A stretch of DNA of 22,110 nt. It comes from a virus. The stretch covers positions 1-22,110 of the IMG/VR virus record IMGVR_UViG_3300048589_001002; one strand, 5' to 3'. The position numbers were made by a program, and so were the translations under genes. Every line of letters begins with the position of its first letter. The stretch's first letter is position 1. The notes under the pieces were generated by a model, which ran no database searches, was not told the DNA's origin, and saw only the letters and a program-made list of their open reading frames with translations. Of this stretch, positions 1 through 5,955 are shown one piece after another.

Positions 1-129
1 CGCCGCATATTGAAAACAATTGAAGGCAAAACAACCGAATGCTTCTATATATCAACAACGCCACCGGAGGACATACCCGATGCCGAGGATGTTTTGAGCG
101 AAGAAGAAGAGGGGAAGTTGCCGTTTTGA
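1..129 (+). CDS. C-terminal fragment of a protein with SSB-like acidic tail
   Basis: An open frame enters from the left edge in frame 1 and stops at TGA 127-129, giving the last 42 residues. The end is acidic and finishes EEEEGKLPF. Bacterial single-stranded-DNA-binding proteins end in an acidic stretch plus a hydrophobic Pro-Phe (for example DDDIPF) that docks replication and repair partners, so this may be the tail of an SSB or of a protein that mimics it. The next gene ends in the same way, 31 bp downstream. The N-terminal part, including any OB fold, lies outside the window, so the family cannot be fixed. An unrelated phage recombination protein is the alternative. Confidence 0.7.
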   Translation, partial: RRILKTIEGKTTECFYISTTPPEDIPDAEDVLSEEEEGKLPF

Positions 130-160
130 AAAAAATAAATTCACTTAAAAATTAAAACAA

Positions 161-532
161 ATGGGAAACATTTCAGCAAAAATCAATTTGCGACAATTAC
201 AAAGCGCAGTGCGCACAATGAAGGGAAAATCTGGCGACATAGAATGTGTAGTAATCCCGATAGCAGCCAACAACCTTGTGAAAGGCGAAAAAGGTGTGTA
301 TCTCGACCTGATTGGCTTCGAGCTAAAAGAAAAAATTGGCGACCGCAAGGATACGCATCTTGTTAAGCAAAGCCTGCCAAAGGAAGCAATGGAAAAAATG
401 AGTGATGAACAAAAACATGCCATGCCAATTTTGGGCAACATGGTACTCTGGGGCTTCCAGGAACCGGCACCAAACAATGTGGAGCTTGGTGAAGTGAGTG
501 CAGAAGAACTGGATGGGGATTTGCCTTTTTGA
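161..532 (+). CDS. Conserved-looking phage protein with DGDLPF tail
   Basis: A 123-residue soluble protein starting at ATG after an A-rich leader with no clear Shine-Dalgarno. It contains KQSLPKEAMEKMSDEQKHAM and then an 'ILGNM' stretch. I associate that pattern with small proteins in Bacteroidetes prophage early regions, but from memory only. The last residues are EELDGDLPF, an acidic SSB-type C-terminus. It follows the preceding LPF-tailed reading frame by 31 bp and is probably co-transcribed. Inference: it works in phage DNA replication or recombination, possibly recruiting host SSB partners. No catalytic motif is visible, so no function is assigned. Confidence 0.85.
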   Translation: MGNISAKINLRQLQSAVRTMKGKSGDIECVVIPIAANNLVKGEKGVYLDLIGFELKEKIGDRKDTHLVKQSLPKEAMEKMSDEQKHAMPILGNMVLWGFQEPAPNNVELGEVSAEELDGDLPF

Positions 533-552
533 TATCATTAATGAAAACATTT

Positions 553-629
553 GGGCGTGCCCCTTTGGGTCGGGCTATCCGTTGCAAGTCCTCATTGCAT
601 TGTGGGCTTTCCACTGCTATCCCTCACGC
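553..629 (+). repeat. Bacteroidetes-type palindromic intergenic repeat
   Basis: This GC-rich segment in an AT-rich spacer is bounded by GCGTG (555-559) and CACGC (625-629). It holds two related copies of GGGCTwTCCryTGC at 572-585 and 604-617. Its shape resembles short palindromic elements I remember scattered between genes in Bacteroidetes chromosomes. That resemblance is from memory. The inverted ends and internal direct repeat are visible directly. No protein is encoded. Confidence 0.5.
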
Positions 630-640
630 GGAATGATCGG

Positions 641-702
641 GTAACGGTAGGCAGCTATGTGCTGCGGAGCGGAGCGGAGTGGAATATAGCTGCTGTTATA
701 AC
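641..702 (+). repeat. Hairpin with attC-like layout
   Basis: GTAAC (641-645) is followed by GCAGCTAT (651-658), a loop with GGAGC,GGAGC,GGAGT tandem units (666-680), the exact complement ATAGCTGC (686-693), then GTTATAAC (695-702). TAAC and GTTA at the outside, an unpaired spacer, and an 8-bp inner stem are the arrangement of an integron attC site. GTTATAAC occurs again at 1043-1050 at the end of the next gene. No integron integrase is visible, so this may only be a stable hairpin or a degraded cassette junction. Confidence 0.35.
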
Positions 703-749
703 TCGTTAATTCTTAAACAAATATATTATTAACAATTAAATTTAAAACT

Positions 750-1049
750 ATGTATGTAATTTGTCAAAACAAAGCGACTGCTAAAAAGTACGCAAAATGT
801 AAAACAGAATTTGACCGCAATTTATTAGTTCTTTCAAGTGGAAAAGAATCAGCAAGGTTAATGATAAACTTTGAAACAGGAGAGGAATATTATCGTCCAG
901 CAATTGGTAAGTTCGTCATTCCAGGAGAAAAAGATGGTGATGATTTTAAATATGCCTCTGCCGATGAAGCATCGGAACACGGTAAGAAATTACGAAAAAA
1001 ATTAGAGGACGAGAATCGCAAACTTGCGACAGCCTTTAATGAGTTATAA
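750..1049 (+). CDS. Hypothetical small protein
   Basis: A 99-residue protein rich in Lys and Glu, starting at ATG after an AT-rich leader (ttaaaact). I do not recognise the family. The C-terminal third (about 70-99) is charged and helical (EHGKKLRKKLEDENRKLATA). There is no signal peptide or membrane segment. The gene is AT-rich compared with the head genes and is isolated: 217 bp of spacer upstream and 80 bp downstream. It is flanked by two copies of GTTATAAC, the second overlapping its own TAA stop. This suggests it is a mobile or swapped-in accessory gene. Confidence 0.7.
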   Translation: MYVICQNKATAKKYAKCKTEFDRNLLVLSSGKESARLMINFETGEEYYRPAIGKFVIPGEKDGDDFKYASADEASEHGKKLRKKLEDENRKLATAFNEL

Positions 1050-1129
1050 CGGGCCGCGTGTTTGTGGAGGCCGTTCCTCCAAGTTTGCAGAGAATTTGAA
1101 ACGAGTAAAAAACAATTAAATACTGAGCG

Positions 1130-1507
1130 ATGGACTTAAAAGAACTTGTAAAAACAGCAATTTTCGAAACTTGCACACATTGGTTAATTTCCGACGATGC
1201 AGATTTGAAAAAAGTAAGTAAGAAACTTACAAAAGAGTTTGAAACTATCATTAACGCAGAAATCGAGCGTAGGCAGACCGTTTGCACGAAAAACAACGGC
1301 TTACATAAACACGTTGTTAGCAATAACGAAGCGGGTTTTATGCTTAATGCCCTTTACGAAAAGGAGGTTGCCGATAAACCCAAACACTATATACCACCGA
1401 TTAGCGAAGTGCCGTTTTGCCCAAATTGCGAAAGCGGCAATACGCACGAAAATTTGATAAAGCATCAATACAGATGTTACGACTGCGGTTTCGCTTGGGC
1501 AAAATGA
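1130..1507 (+). CDS. Small protein with C-terminal zinc ribbon
   Basis: A 125-residue protein. Residues 1-50 are charged and helical. Residues 97-119 form a CPNC-x15-CYDC zinc ribbon (C97, C100, C116, C119), with FAW at the extreme end. Such ribbons bind zinc and often nucleic acid. A second in-frame ATG at 1340 (residue 71) would give a 55-residue ribbon-only product. The join between the halves lies near GTTGTTAGCAATAAC (about 1314-1328), a junction-like sequence inside the frame, so the long form could be a fusion of two shorter units. AT-rich with no recognised partner nearby. Function unknown beyond probable metal binding. Confidence 0.65.
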   Translation: MDLKELVKTAIFETCTHWLISDDADLKKVSKKLTKEFETIINAEIERRQTVCTKNNGLHKHVVSNNEAGFMLNALYEKEVADKPKHYIPPISEVPFCPNCESGNTHENLIKHQYRCYDCGFAWAK

Positions 1508-1592
1508 TTGCTAACGTTAGGTACATGAAACGAAACGGCATTAACGCAGCCACTTACATTGAAACACAACAGTAACTTATTTTAAATTTTTT

Positions 1593-1600
1593 AGGGAGGG
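1593..1600 (+). promoter_or_regulatory. Unusually strong Shine-Dalgarno
   Basis: AGGGAGGG lies 7 bp before the ATG at 1608. Other genes in the window show little or no Shine-Dalgarno, as is usual in Bacteroidetes, so this purine block stands out. It fixes the start of the PP-loop gene and may reflect a donor outside the phylum. Confidence 0.55.
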
Positions 1601-1607
1601 ATTTTAA

Positions 1608-2576
1608 ATGACAAAATTAATAGTACAGTTTTCCGGTGGAAAAGATTCAATGGCTTCATTACTTTGGGTTAAGAGTAATTTATCAAAAGAGTTCTTGACT
1701 GTTTTTTGTGATACCAAATGGGAAAGCGAGTTAACATACAAATACATTCAGGATACTAATGAAAGAATGAATTTAGATATTATAACGCTAACCAGTAAAA
1801 AGTATGACGGCTTTTTGGATATGGTTAAAAAGAAAGGCCGGTTCCCTTCCACGAAAGCCAGATTTTGCACAGAGCAGCTTAAAACTATTCCAATGATTGA
1901 TTATATTTTGGATGAAGTACATGAAGATATTTTAGTAATTCAAGGAATAAGAGGTGACGAAAGTTTTTCACGTTCAAAAATGAGCAAACAATGCACCTAT
2001 TTTAAATTTTACTTTCAGCCATACACTTCAAATGAAATTGTAATTGAGGAATTGGGGAAAAGACCATTTTTAACATTAGTACAGACCAAAAAACTTGCAA
2101 AGGCAAAAGAACGGTTATCGAAAGGATTTAAAGACGAAAAATTCCATACTTACCGGAAGAAAGAAGTATTTGCATTTTGCAAGAAATACGCTGATGATAT
2201 TTTGCGCCCTGTATTTGATTGGACTGGACAGGAAGTTATAGACTATTCATTAGCTAACGGATTTAAACCAAACCCGCTTTATAGTTTTGGAATGAAAAGG
2301 GTAGGTTGTTTTCCCTGTATTATGAGCAATCAGGTTGATATTCGCAGTATAAATACTTTCTTTCCAGAGCGAATAAAAGAGATTGCTGAATTTGAAAAAG
2401 AAACAGGCTCTACATTATTCCCGCCTGATAAAATTCCAAAGCGATTTATGACAAATAAAAAGTACCCAACAATAACAGACGTTACAAAGTATATTGAAAA
2501 CAAAAATGCAACCGGAGATTTATTTGAGGAAGAATATGGCACGAGTTGTATGAGTTTTTATGGGTTATGCGAGTAA
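1608..2576 (+). CDS. PAPS reductase-like PP-loop ATPase family protein
   Basis: A 322-residue enzyme of the adenine nucleotide alpha-hydrolase (PP-loop) superfamily. The ATP-binding loop SGGKDS is at residues 9-14. Further family signals are FCTEQLK (C87), GIRGDES (113-119), RPVFDWT (200-206) and CFPC (C234, C237), with C314 and C321 near the end. The last four cysteines could bind zinc or an Fe-S cluster, as in DndC-type members. The family includes sulfate assimilation reductases, tRNA thiolation enzymes and DndC of DNA phosphorothioation. Phages often carry stand-alone members of unclear role. No dnd or cys neighbours are seen, so sulfur assimilation is unlikely. A role in nucleic-acid modification is inference. 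The gene is AT-rich and set apart by long spacers, which suggests cargo. Confidence 0.88.
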   Translation: MTKLIVQFSGGKDSMASLLWVKSNLSKEFLTVFCDTKWESELTYKYIQDTNERMNLDIITLTSKKYDGFLDMVKKKGRFPSTKARFCTEQLKTIPMIDYILDEVHEDILVIQGIRGDESFSRSKMSKQCTYFKFYFQPYTSNEIVIEELGKRPFLTLVQTKKLAKAKERLSKGFKDEKFHTYRKKEVFAFCKKYADDILRPVFDWTGQEVIDYSLANGFKPNPLYSFGMKRVGCFPCIMSNQVDIRSINTFFPERIKEIAEFEKETGSTLFPPDKIPKRFMTNKKYPTITDVTKYIENKNATGDLFEEEYGTSCMSFYGLCE

Positions 2577-2638
2577 AATCCAAAGGCCAGGTATTGGCCA
2601 AGCAAAAAATTTAAAATGACTTGCAGAAACTTACAACA

Positions 2639-2749
2639 ATGAACGATACCAGTTTTGTTTTATGTACAGTGTTAGAAAACGTTGCCGCGCTTTTCAGTTC
2701 ATTAATTGCTGTTTTCTTTCTTGCGCGGCTATGTTTTTCTAACGTTTGA
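2639..2749 (+). CDS. Possible 36-residue membrane peptide
   Basis: A short frame from ATG 2639 to TGA 2747-2749 sits in the spacer after the PP-loop gene. It encodes a polar N-terminus, then about 20 hydrophobic residues (roughly 13-33, including LFSSLIAVFFLARLCF), the form of a single membrane helix. The leader acttacaaca before the ATG is A-rich like those of other genes here. The frame carries a strong inverted repeat (2671-2690 with 2723-2743), so the mRNA would fold within the coding region, as in some small toxic or leader peptides. It could equally be a chance frame through a hairpin. Confidence 0.3.
   Translation: MNDTSFVLCTVLENVAALFSSLIAVFFLARLCFSNV
2671..2743 (+). repeat. Large inverted repeat
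   Basis: GTTAGAAAACGTTGCCGCGC (2671-2690) is matched, with few mismatches and one bulge, by GCGCGGCTATG...CTAAC (2723-2743). The arms are about 20 bp around a 32-base AT-rich loop. The arms end in GTTAG/CTAAC, words that recur at the edges of nearby genes (CTAACGTTAG at 1511-1520). No T-run follows, so this is not a simple terminator. Confidence 0.6.
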
Positions 2750-2804
2750 GGCTAACCGCATGTAGCGGAATTTGAAACACTTAACAATCAAAATACAACG
2801 AATT

Positions 2805-3089
2805 ATGAAACAAGGCACTTTATTTGACTTACAAACAGAACCCGCTATTGCGGTTGAGCCTGTGTTACCGCCTGTTGCTTTAGATGGGTTTCGGGAAGTT
2901 TCACAAGACGAATTTTATAAAATAGTTGGACCACTTGATGCGGTAGTTGCCGCAGTTGGTAGTTTTCCGTATACATCTGAATTTAAAATCAGATACGGAA
3001 AACTAATTGGAAAGGCCGTAGATTCATACGGATTTGAATATGGCAAATACACTGTTACACGCTATTACATTTCTTGCAATTGGCGGTAA
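2805..3089 (+). CDS. Hypothetical small protein
   Basis: A 94-residue protein. I chose ATG 2805, after the leader acaacgaatt, over the in-frame TTG 2772 because ATG with an A-rich leader is the local rule. It begins MKQGTLFDLQ, followed by a Pro/Val-rich linker (about 11-30). It then has a mixed alpha/beta part ending with an aromatic-rich strand pattern (YGFEYGKYTVTRYYISCNW). No family is recognised. It sits between the PP-loop gene and an RHH-like gene, with 33 bp to the latter. No signal peptide is visible. Confidence 0.6.
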   Translation: MKQGTLFDLQTEPAIAVEPVLPPVALDGFREVSQDEFYKIVGPLDAVVAAVGSFPYTSEFKIRYGKLIGKAVDSYGFEYGKYTVTRYYISCNWR

Positions 3090-3122
3090 CGTAGTTATAT
3101 ATACACATTTTTTTGCAATAAA

Positions 3123-3305
3123 ATGAAACAATTCACAGAAAGACAGGTAATTATGATTTCGCAAACACAAGCAGAAAGTTTGGCGAAATTGAAGCAGTAC
3201 GACGTGAATGTTTCGCAGTTCATCAGGCAGGCAATCAAGGAGAAAATCGGCAGGGACTGGAAGGAAATCAAGGAAAAAAGAACCAGGGAGAAGCTGCCAT
3301 TTTGA
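3123..3305 (+). CDS. Small ribbon-helix-helix-like protein ending LPF
   Basis: A 60-residue protein whose middle (about 14-45, QAESLAKLKQYDVNVSQFI and following helix) has the strand-helix-turn-helix pattern of CopG/Arc ribbon-helix-helix DNA-binding proteins, which act as dimers. M11 is an alternative start. The C-terminus is basic and ends REKLPF, sharing LPF with the first two genes of the window but lacking their acidic run. A clear terminator follows directly, so this is the last gene of its transcription unit. It could be an autoregulator of the accessory block. Direct evidence is limited to the fold pattern. Confidence 0.7.
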   Translation: MKQFTERQVIMISQTQAESLAKLKQYDVNVSQFIRQAIKEKIGRDWKEIKEKRTREKLPF

Positions 3306-3336
3306 GTGGCGAATAACATTTCAATCCACCATGCTG

Positions 3337-3361
3337 CCCGCACATCGTAGCGGGTTTTTTT
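3337..3361 (+). terminator. Rho-independent terminator
   Basis: CCCGC (3337-3341) pairs with GCGGG (3350-3354) around an 8-base loop and is followed by seven T (3355-3361). It lies 32 bp after the RHH-like stop and closes the left transcription unit. Confidence 0.8.
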
Positions 3362-3480
3362 ATGCCCGCACCCTAGCCTCAAACCAGTGCCAAAAACCGC
3401 AAAAAAAGAATATAACTAAAAACTTAGTTCGTTTTCGACCCTTTGCCCCTCCCCCTTTAACCCCAATTTATAAAATTTGT

Positions 3481-3749
3481 TTGTAATTTGTAATTTAATG
3501 TTTATTATTCGAGAAATCAGGGAGTTAAGAGATTACAAAAAAATTACAAACTTAAATTGAATTTGTAATTTCGGGGAAAAGAAAAATACTACATAGTCTG
3601 CTATTACTCCAAATTACAGAAATTACAAACTTAATGCTGTTTTGTAATGGCTGATAATCAGTAAATTACAAACTTGGCAAAAATTGGTTTGTAATTTGTA
3701 ATTCATTGATTTTATTGATGTTACAAGGGGCAAAAACAACAAATTACAA
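3481..3749 (+). repeat. Cluster of TTGTAAT/ATTACAA words (iteron-like)
   Basis: Eleven exact copies of TTGTAAT or its complement ATTACAA start at 3481, 3488, 3532, 3543, 3563, 3622, 3642, 3665, 3689, 3696 and 3743, with near-matches at 3613 and 3720. Two pairs are spaced by exactly 7 bp as TTGTAATTTGTAAT, and others face each other. The stretch has no gene and sits between the early terminator and the start of the head operon. Candidate roles are an iteron origin of replication, an array of operators for a regulator, or binding sites for a recombinase. Nearby AT-richness alone would not easily give so many copies of one word. Confidence 0.7.
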
Positions 3750-3907
3750 CTTTTTGCCGTTTTTTGCTCAAAAAACAGGGGTATGGTTTTTTTGGTGCTT
3801 ACTTAACAATAATATTTTCAACACAAAAAACAACAACCAAAAAACATAAATATTGCTGAAAAAAACTATCTTCGCCACTGTTGTGCTGGGCTATCAAAAT
3901 AGCCTAT

Positions 3908-4450
3908 ATGAAAGCGACGCCAAAAATCGACCTCGAAACAAAACCCCGCATCACGATAGACATGCACCCAGTTCACGAAGCCTTCCTCCGGTTCATATTT
4001 TCGACGCCCGAAAAATCGAGGCACATCATCCTATCCAGGCGGCAGGATATTGGCCGCCTGATATTCTCGCACATCATGGCAGGAGATTTTCAGAGCAACC
4101 GTCCTATGATGGACCACCCGGTTACATTTATTTTGCCAACGCCGAGAACTGAAATAGGGTACTGGTTGCAAAACCGTTTTGTTTTCATCCCGGGATGGGC
4201 GCAAACAAAAATTTCCGATGCCATTGAGTATGAATTCAGGTGCTGGGTGAAAGAACGGTTCAGGATTGGGTACGAAGACGAGAAGATGGAGCAGCGGATA
4301 ATTGTGAACAGCATTTTGCGCGGTCTGAACGTTCGCAACAACTCAATCAATTTCGACATGATCAAGAAAATTGACTACCGAAATAAGCGGAAAAAAGAGG
4401 AATTGCAGTTCAAAAGATTGCTAACCCTCGAAAAATCAGAAACTTATTGA
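3908..4450 (+). CDS. Hypothetical protein, first gene of head operon
   Basis: A 180-residue protein. I chose ATG 3908 (MKATPKIDLETK), because the upstream extension of the frame lacks a better start. It is basic, with DMHPVHEAFLRFIF near the N-terminus, an aromatic central part (FVFIPGWAQ), and a highly charged C-terminal helix (RNKRKKEELQFKRLL). No family is recognised with certainty. The basic tail and its position just after the repeat cluster make DNA or RNA binding possible. That is inference. It is 56 bp upstream of the next gene. Confidence 0.75.
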   Translation: MKATPKIDLETKPRITIDMHPVHEAFLRFIFSTPEKSRHIILSRRQDIGRLIFSHIMAGDFQSNRPMMDHPVTFILPTPRTEIGYWLQNRFVFIPGWAQTKISDAIEYEFRCWVKERFRIGYEDEKMEQRIIVNSILRGLNVRNNSINFDMIKKIDYRNKRKKEELQFKRLLTLEKSETY

Positions 4451-4506
4451 AAAATTACAGAAAAATTGTAAAAAACCGGGCATTCTGCCCATAACAATTA
4501 CAGAGA

Positions 4507-4941
4507 ATGGAAACAAAATTGAAATCAACAGACCGCCCCATCCAACTATCATATGTTTTTCTTTCCGATGTCGTTTCGTTCCAAAAAATAGGCGATTCTT
4601 ATTGCGAAGTCAATATTTCAAGCCAATGGAAAACAATCAACACATCCATCGGCAGCATAGAAATTCAAGAAACCACAAAAAAAACAAATGCAGGCACAGC
4701 CTATTCAACAAAACTGAATGCTACAATTCCAGGCCACGATGAAAGCAGCCCTTCCGACACTTTCAGCTTTTCCGGACGGAAAGCACTTTTGCTTATCAAT
4801 TATCGCAGCGGATTGAAAAAAATTATCGGTGGCGCAGGTACCGCACCAACCGTGTATATTGAAACTATTTCAAATACTTCAACAAAACGCACTTTAATCG
4901 CAACGCTCGAAAACACAGAGCCAAACCGCTTGATACTATAG
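4507..4941 (+). CDS. Hypothetical phage protein, probably structural
   Basis: A 144-residue protein with many Ser, Thr and Ile residues and a beta-rich pattern. It has little predicted helix, no signal peptide and no membrane segment. It sits 39 bp upstream of the prohead protease, in the head operon, which suggests a head-associated or minor structural part. I do not recognise the family. A hydrophobic LLLINYRSG near residue 95 and a Gly-rich GGAGTAP turn (about 113-119) are the main landmarks. A regulatory role cannot be excluded. Confidence 0.75.
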   Translation: METKLKSTDRPIQLSYVFLSDVVSFQKIGDSYCEVNISSQWKTINTSIGSIEIQETTKKTNAGTAYSTKLNATIPGHDESSPSDTFSFSGRKALLLINYRSGLKKIIGGAGTAPTVYIETISNTSTKRTLIATLENTEPNRLIL

Positions 4942-4980
4942 TCCTTTGTTCGCTCCTGTTACTGTGGTAATATTGAAAGT

Positions 4981-5943
4981 ATGAAAGATACTGTATTACA
5001 AAAACAGTGGCAATTTTTGCTTACCTCGCAAATTTACCGTGGGATCTGGGCGATGAAACCTGATTTCGCCATGGCGCAGGGCGCAACGGTTCAGCAGTTG
5101 ATGAACCGCGATTGGTCGGGAAGTGACCAAACTACCGATTTGAACAAAACCAGGGAACCATTTCCCTTTTGCGCCATTTCCAAATCGGGCGAAATTTTTG
5201 CCGCAAATTCTTTCGACAAAGCCCCGCGCGGTTCAACAGCCATCATCCCGCTGAAAGGTACCATGTTGAAATATGGCACCGAATGCACTTATGGCACCGA
5301 AGAAATTGCCGGCATTGCACTCGAAGCCGGTTCGCACCCAAATATTTCGGCGGTGGTGCTCGATATTGATTCGGGCGGTGGAGCTGTTGACGCTGTTGCG
5401 CCAATCGTCCAATCCATCATGAAAATACGCACCCAACACGGCAAACCTGTAATTGCCAGTTGCGACCTTGCCGCCAGTGCCGCCTACTGGGCAGCATCGG
5501 CATGTACCCGCATTGTGGCAAACAACGACGTGAGCGCCGAGTTTGGCAGCATCGGGGTGATGATGGGTTTTTGGGACGTGATACCCTATTACGAAAAAGA
5601 GGGTTACGTGCGCCACACCATTTACGCCCCAGAATCGGACTACAAAAACAAACCGTTCCAACTTGCTTTGGAAGGGAAATATGAAGAAATCCAACAGGAG
5701 GAGCTGTCGCCGCTGGCCATTGCATTCCAAAATGCAGTGAAACAAAACAGGGGCGCAAAATTGAAACTCGAAATCCCAGGGATTTTGAACGGGCGGATGT
5801 TTTTCGCCCGGAACGACAAAAATAATTCACTTAACGCCAAAGAGGTGGGTTTGATTGACGAGGTAGGAAGTTTGGATGTAGCGATACAACTGAGCCGCGC
5901 CCTTGCAAAATCAGCCTTTGTGGACAAATATGTTTCATCTTAA
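4981..5943 (+). CDS. S49 (SppA-like) family prohead protease
   Basis: A 320-residue serine protease of the S49 clan, the type that processes phage proheads. After an N-terminal helical part (1-85), the ClpP-like fold starts at STAIIPLKGT. Visible motifs are DIDSGGG (128-134, oxyanion region), the nucleophile region LAASAAYWAAS with probable catalytic Ser166, and EFGSIGV (187-193). A Lys at 222 in SDYKNKP is the probable general base of the Ser-Lys dyad. There is no signal peptide, so it acts in the cytoplasm during capsid assembly. The major capsid gene follows after 12 bp, the usual protease-capsid pair. The expected substrate is the N-terminal domain of that protein. Confidence 0.92.
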   Translation: MKDTVLQKQWQFLLTSQIYRGIWAMKPDFAMAQGATVQQLMNRDWSGSDQTTDLNKTREPFPFCAISKSGEIFAANSFDKAPRGSTAIIPLKGTMLKYGTECTYGTEEIAGIALEAGSHPNISAVVLDIDSGGGAVDAVAPIVQSIMKIRTQHGKPVIASCDLAASAAYWAASACTRIVANNDVSAEFGSIGVMMGFWDVIPYYEKEGYVRHTIYAPESDYKNKPFQLALEGKYEEIQQEELSPLAIAFQNAVKQNRGAKLKLEIPGILNGRMFFARNDKNNSLNAKEVGLIDEVGSLDVAIQLSRALAKSAFVDKYVSS

Positions 5944-5955
5944 TAATTAATTACA

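Larger units (their letters stand above)
3306..3907 (+). other. 602-bp non-coding region before the head operon
   Basis: It contains the terminator at 3337-3361, a C-rich stretch (about 3440-3465), the TTGTAAT/ATTACAA cluster, and an AT-rich leader with long A runs (3820-3850). No convincing small gene was found. The head-operon promoter should lie in the last part, but I could not locate a clean TAnnTTTG with a matching TTTG upstream. Confidence 0.6.

Noticed and set aside
2671-2743. Integron attC site
   Set aside because: The arms are GTTAG outside on the left and CTAAC on the right, the reverse of the attC order (TAAC left, GTTA right).
3853-4152. 99-codon frame overlapping the gene at 3908
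   Set aside because: It starts at TTG and has His/Pro/Arg-rich content without pattern. The overlapping frame from 3908 runs longer and has coherent helical and basic segments.
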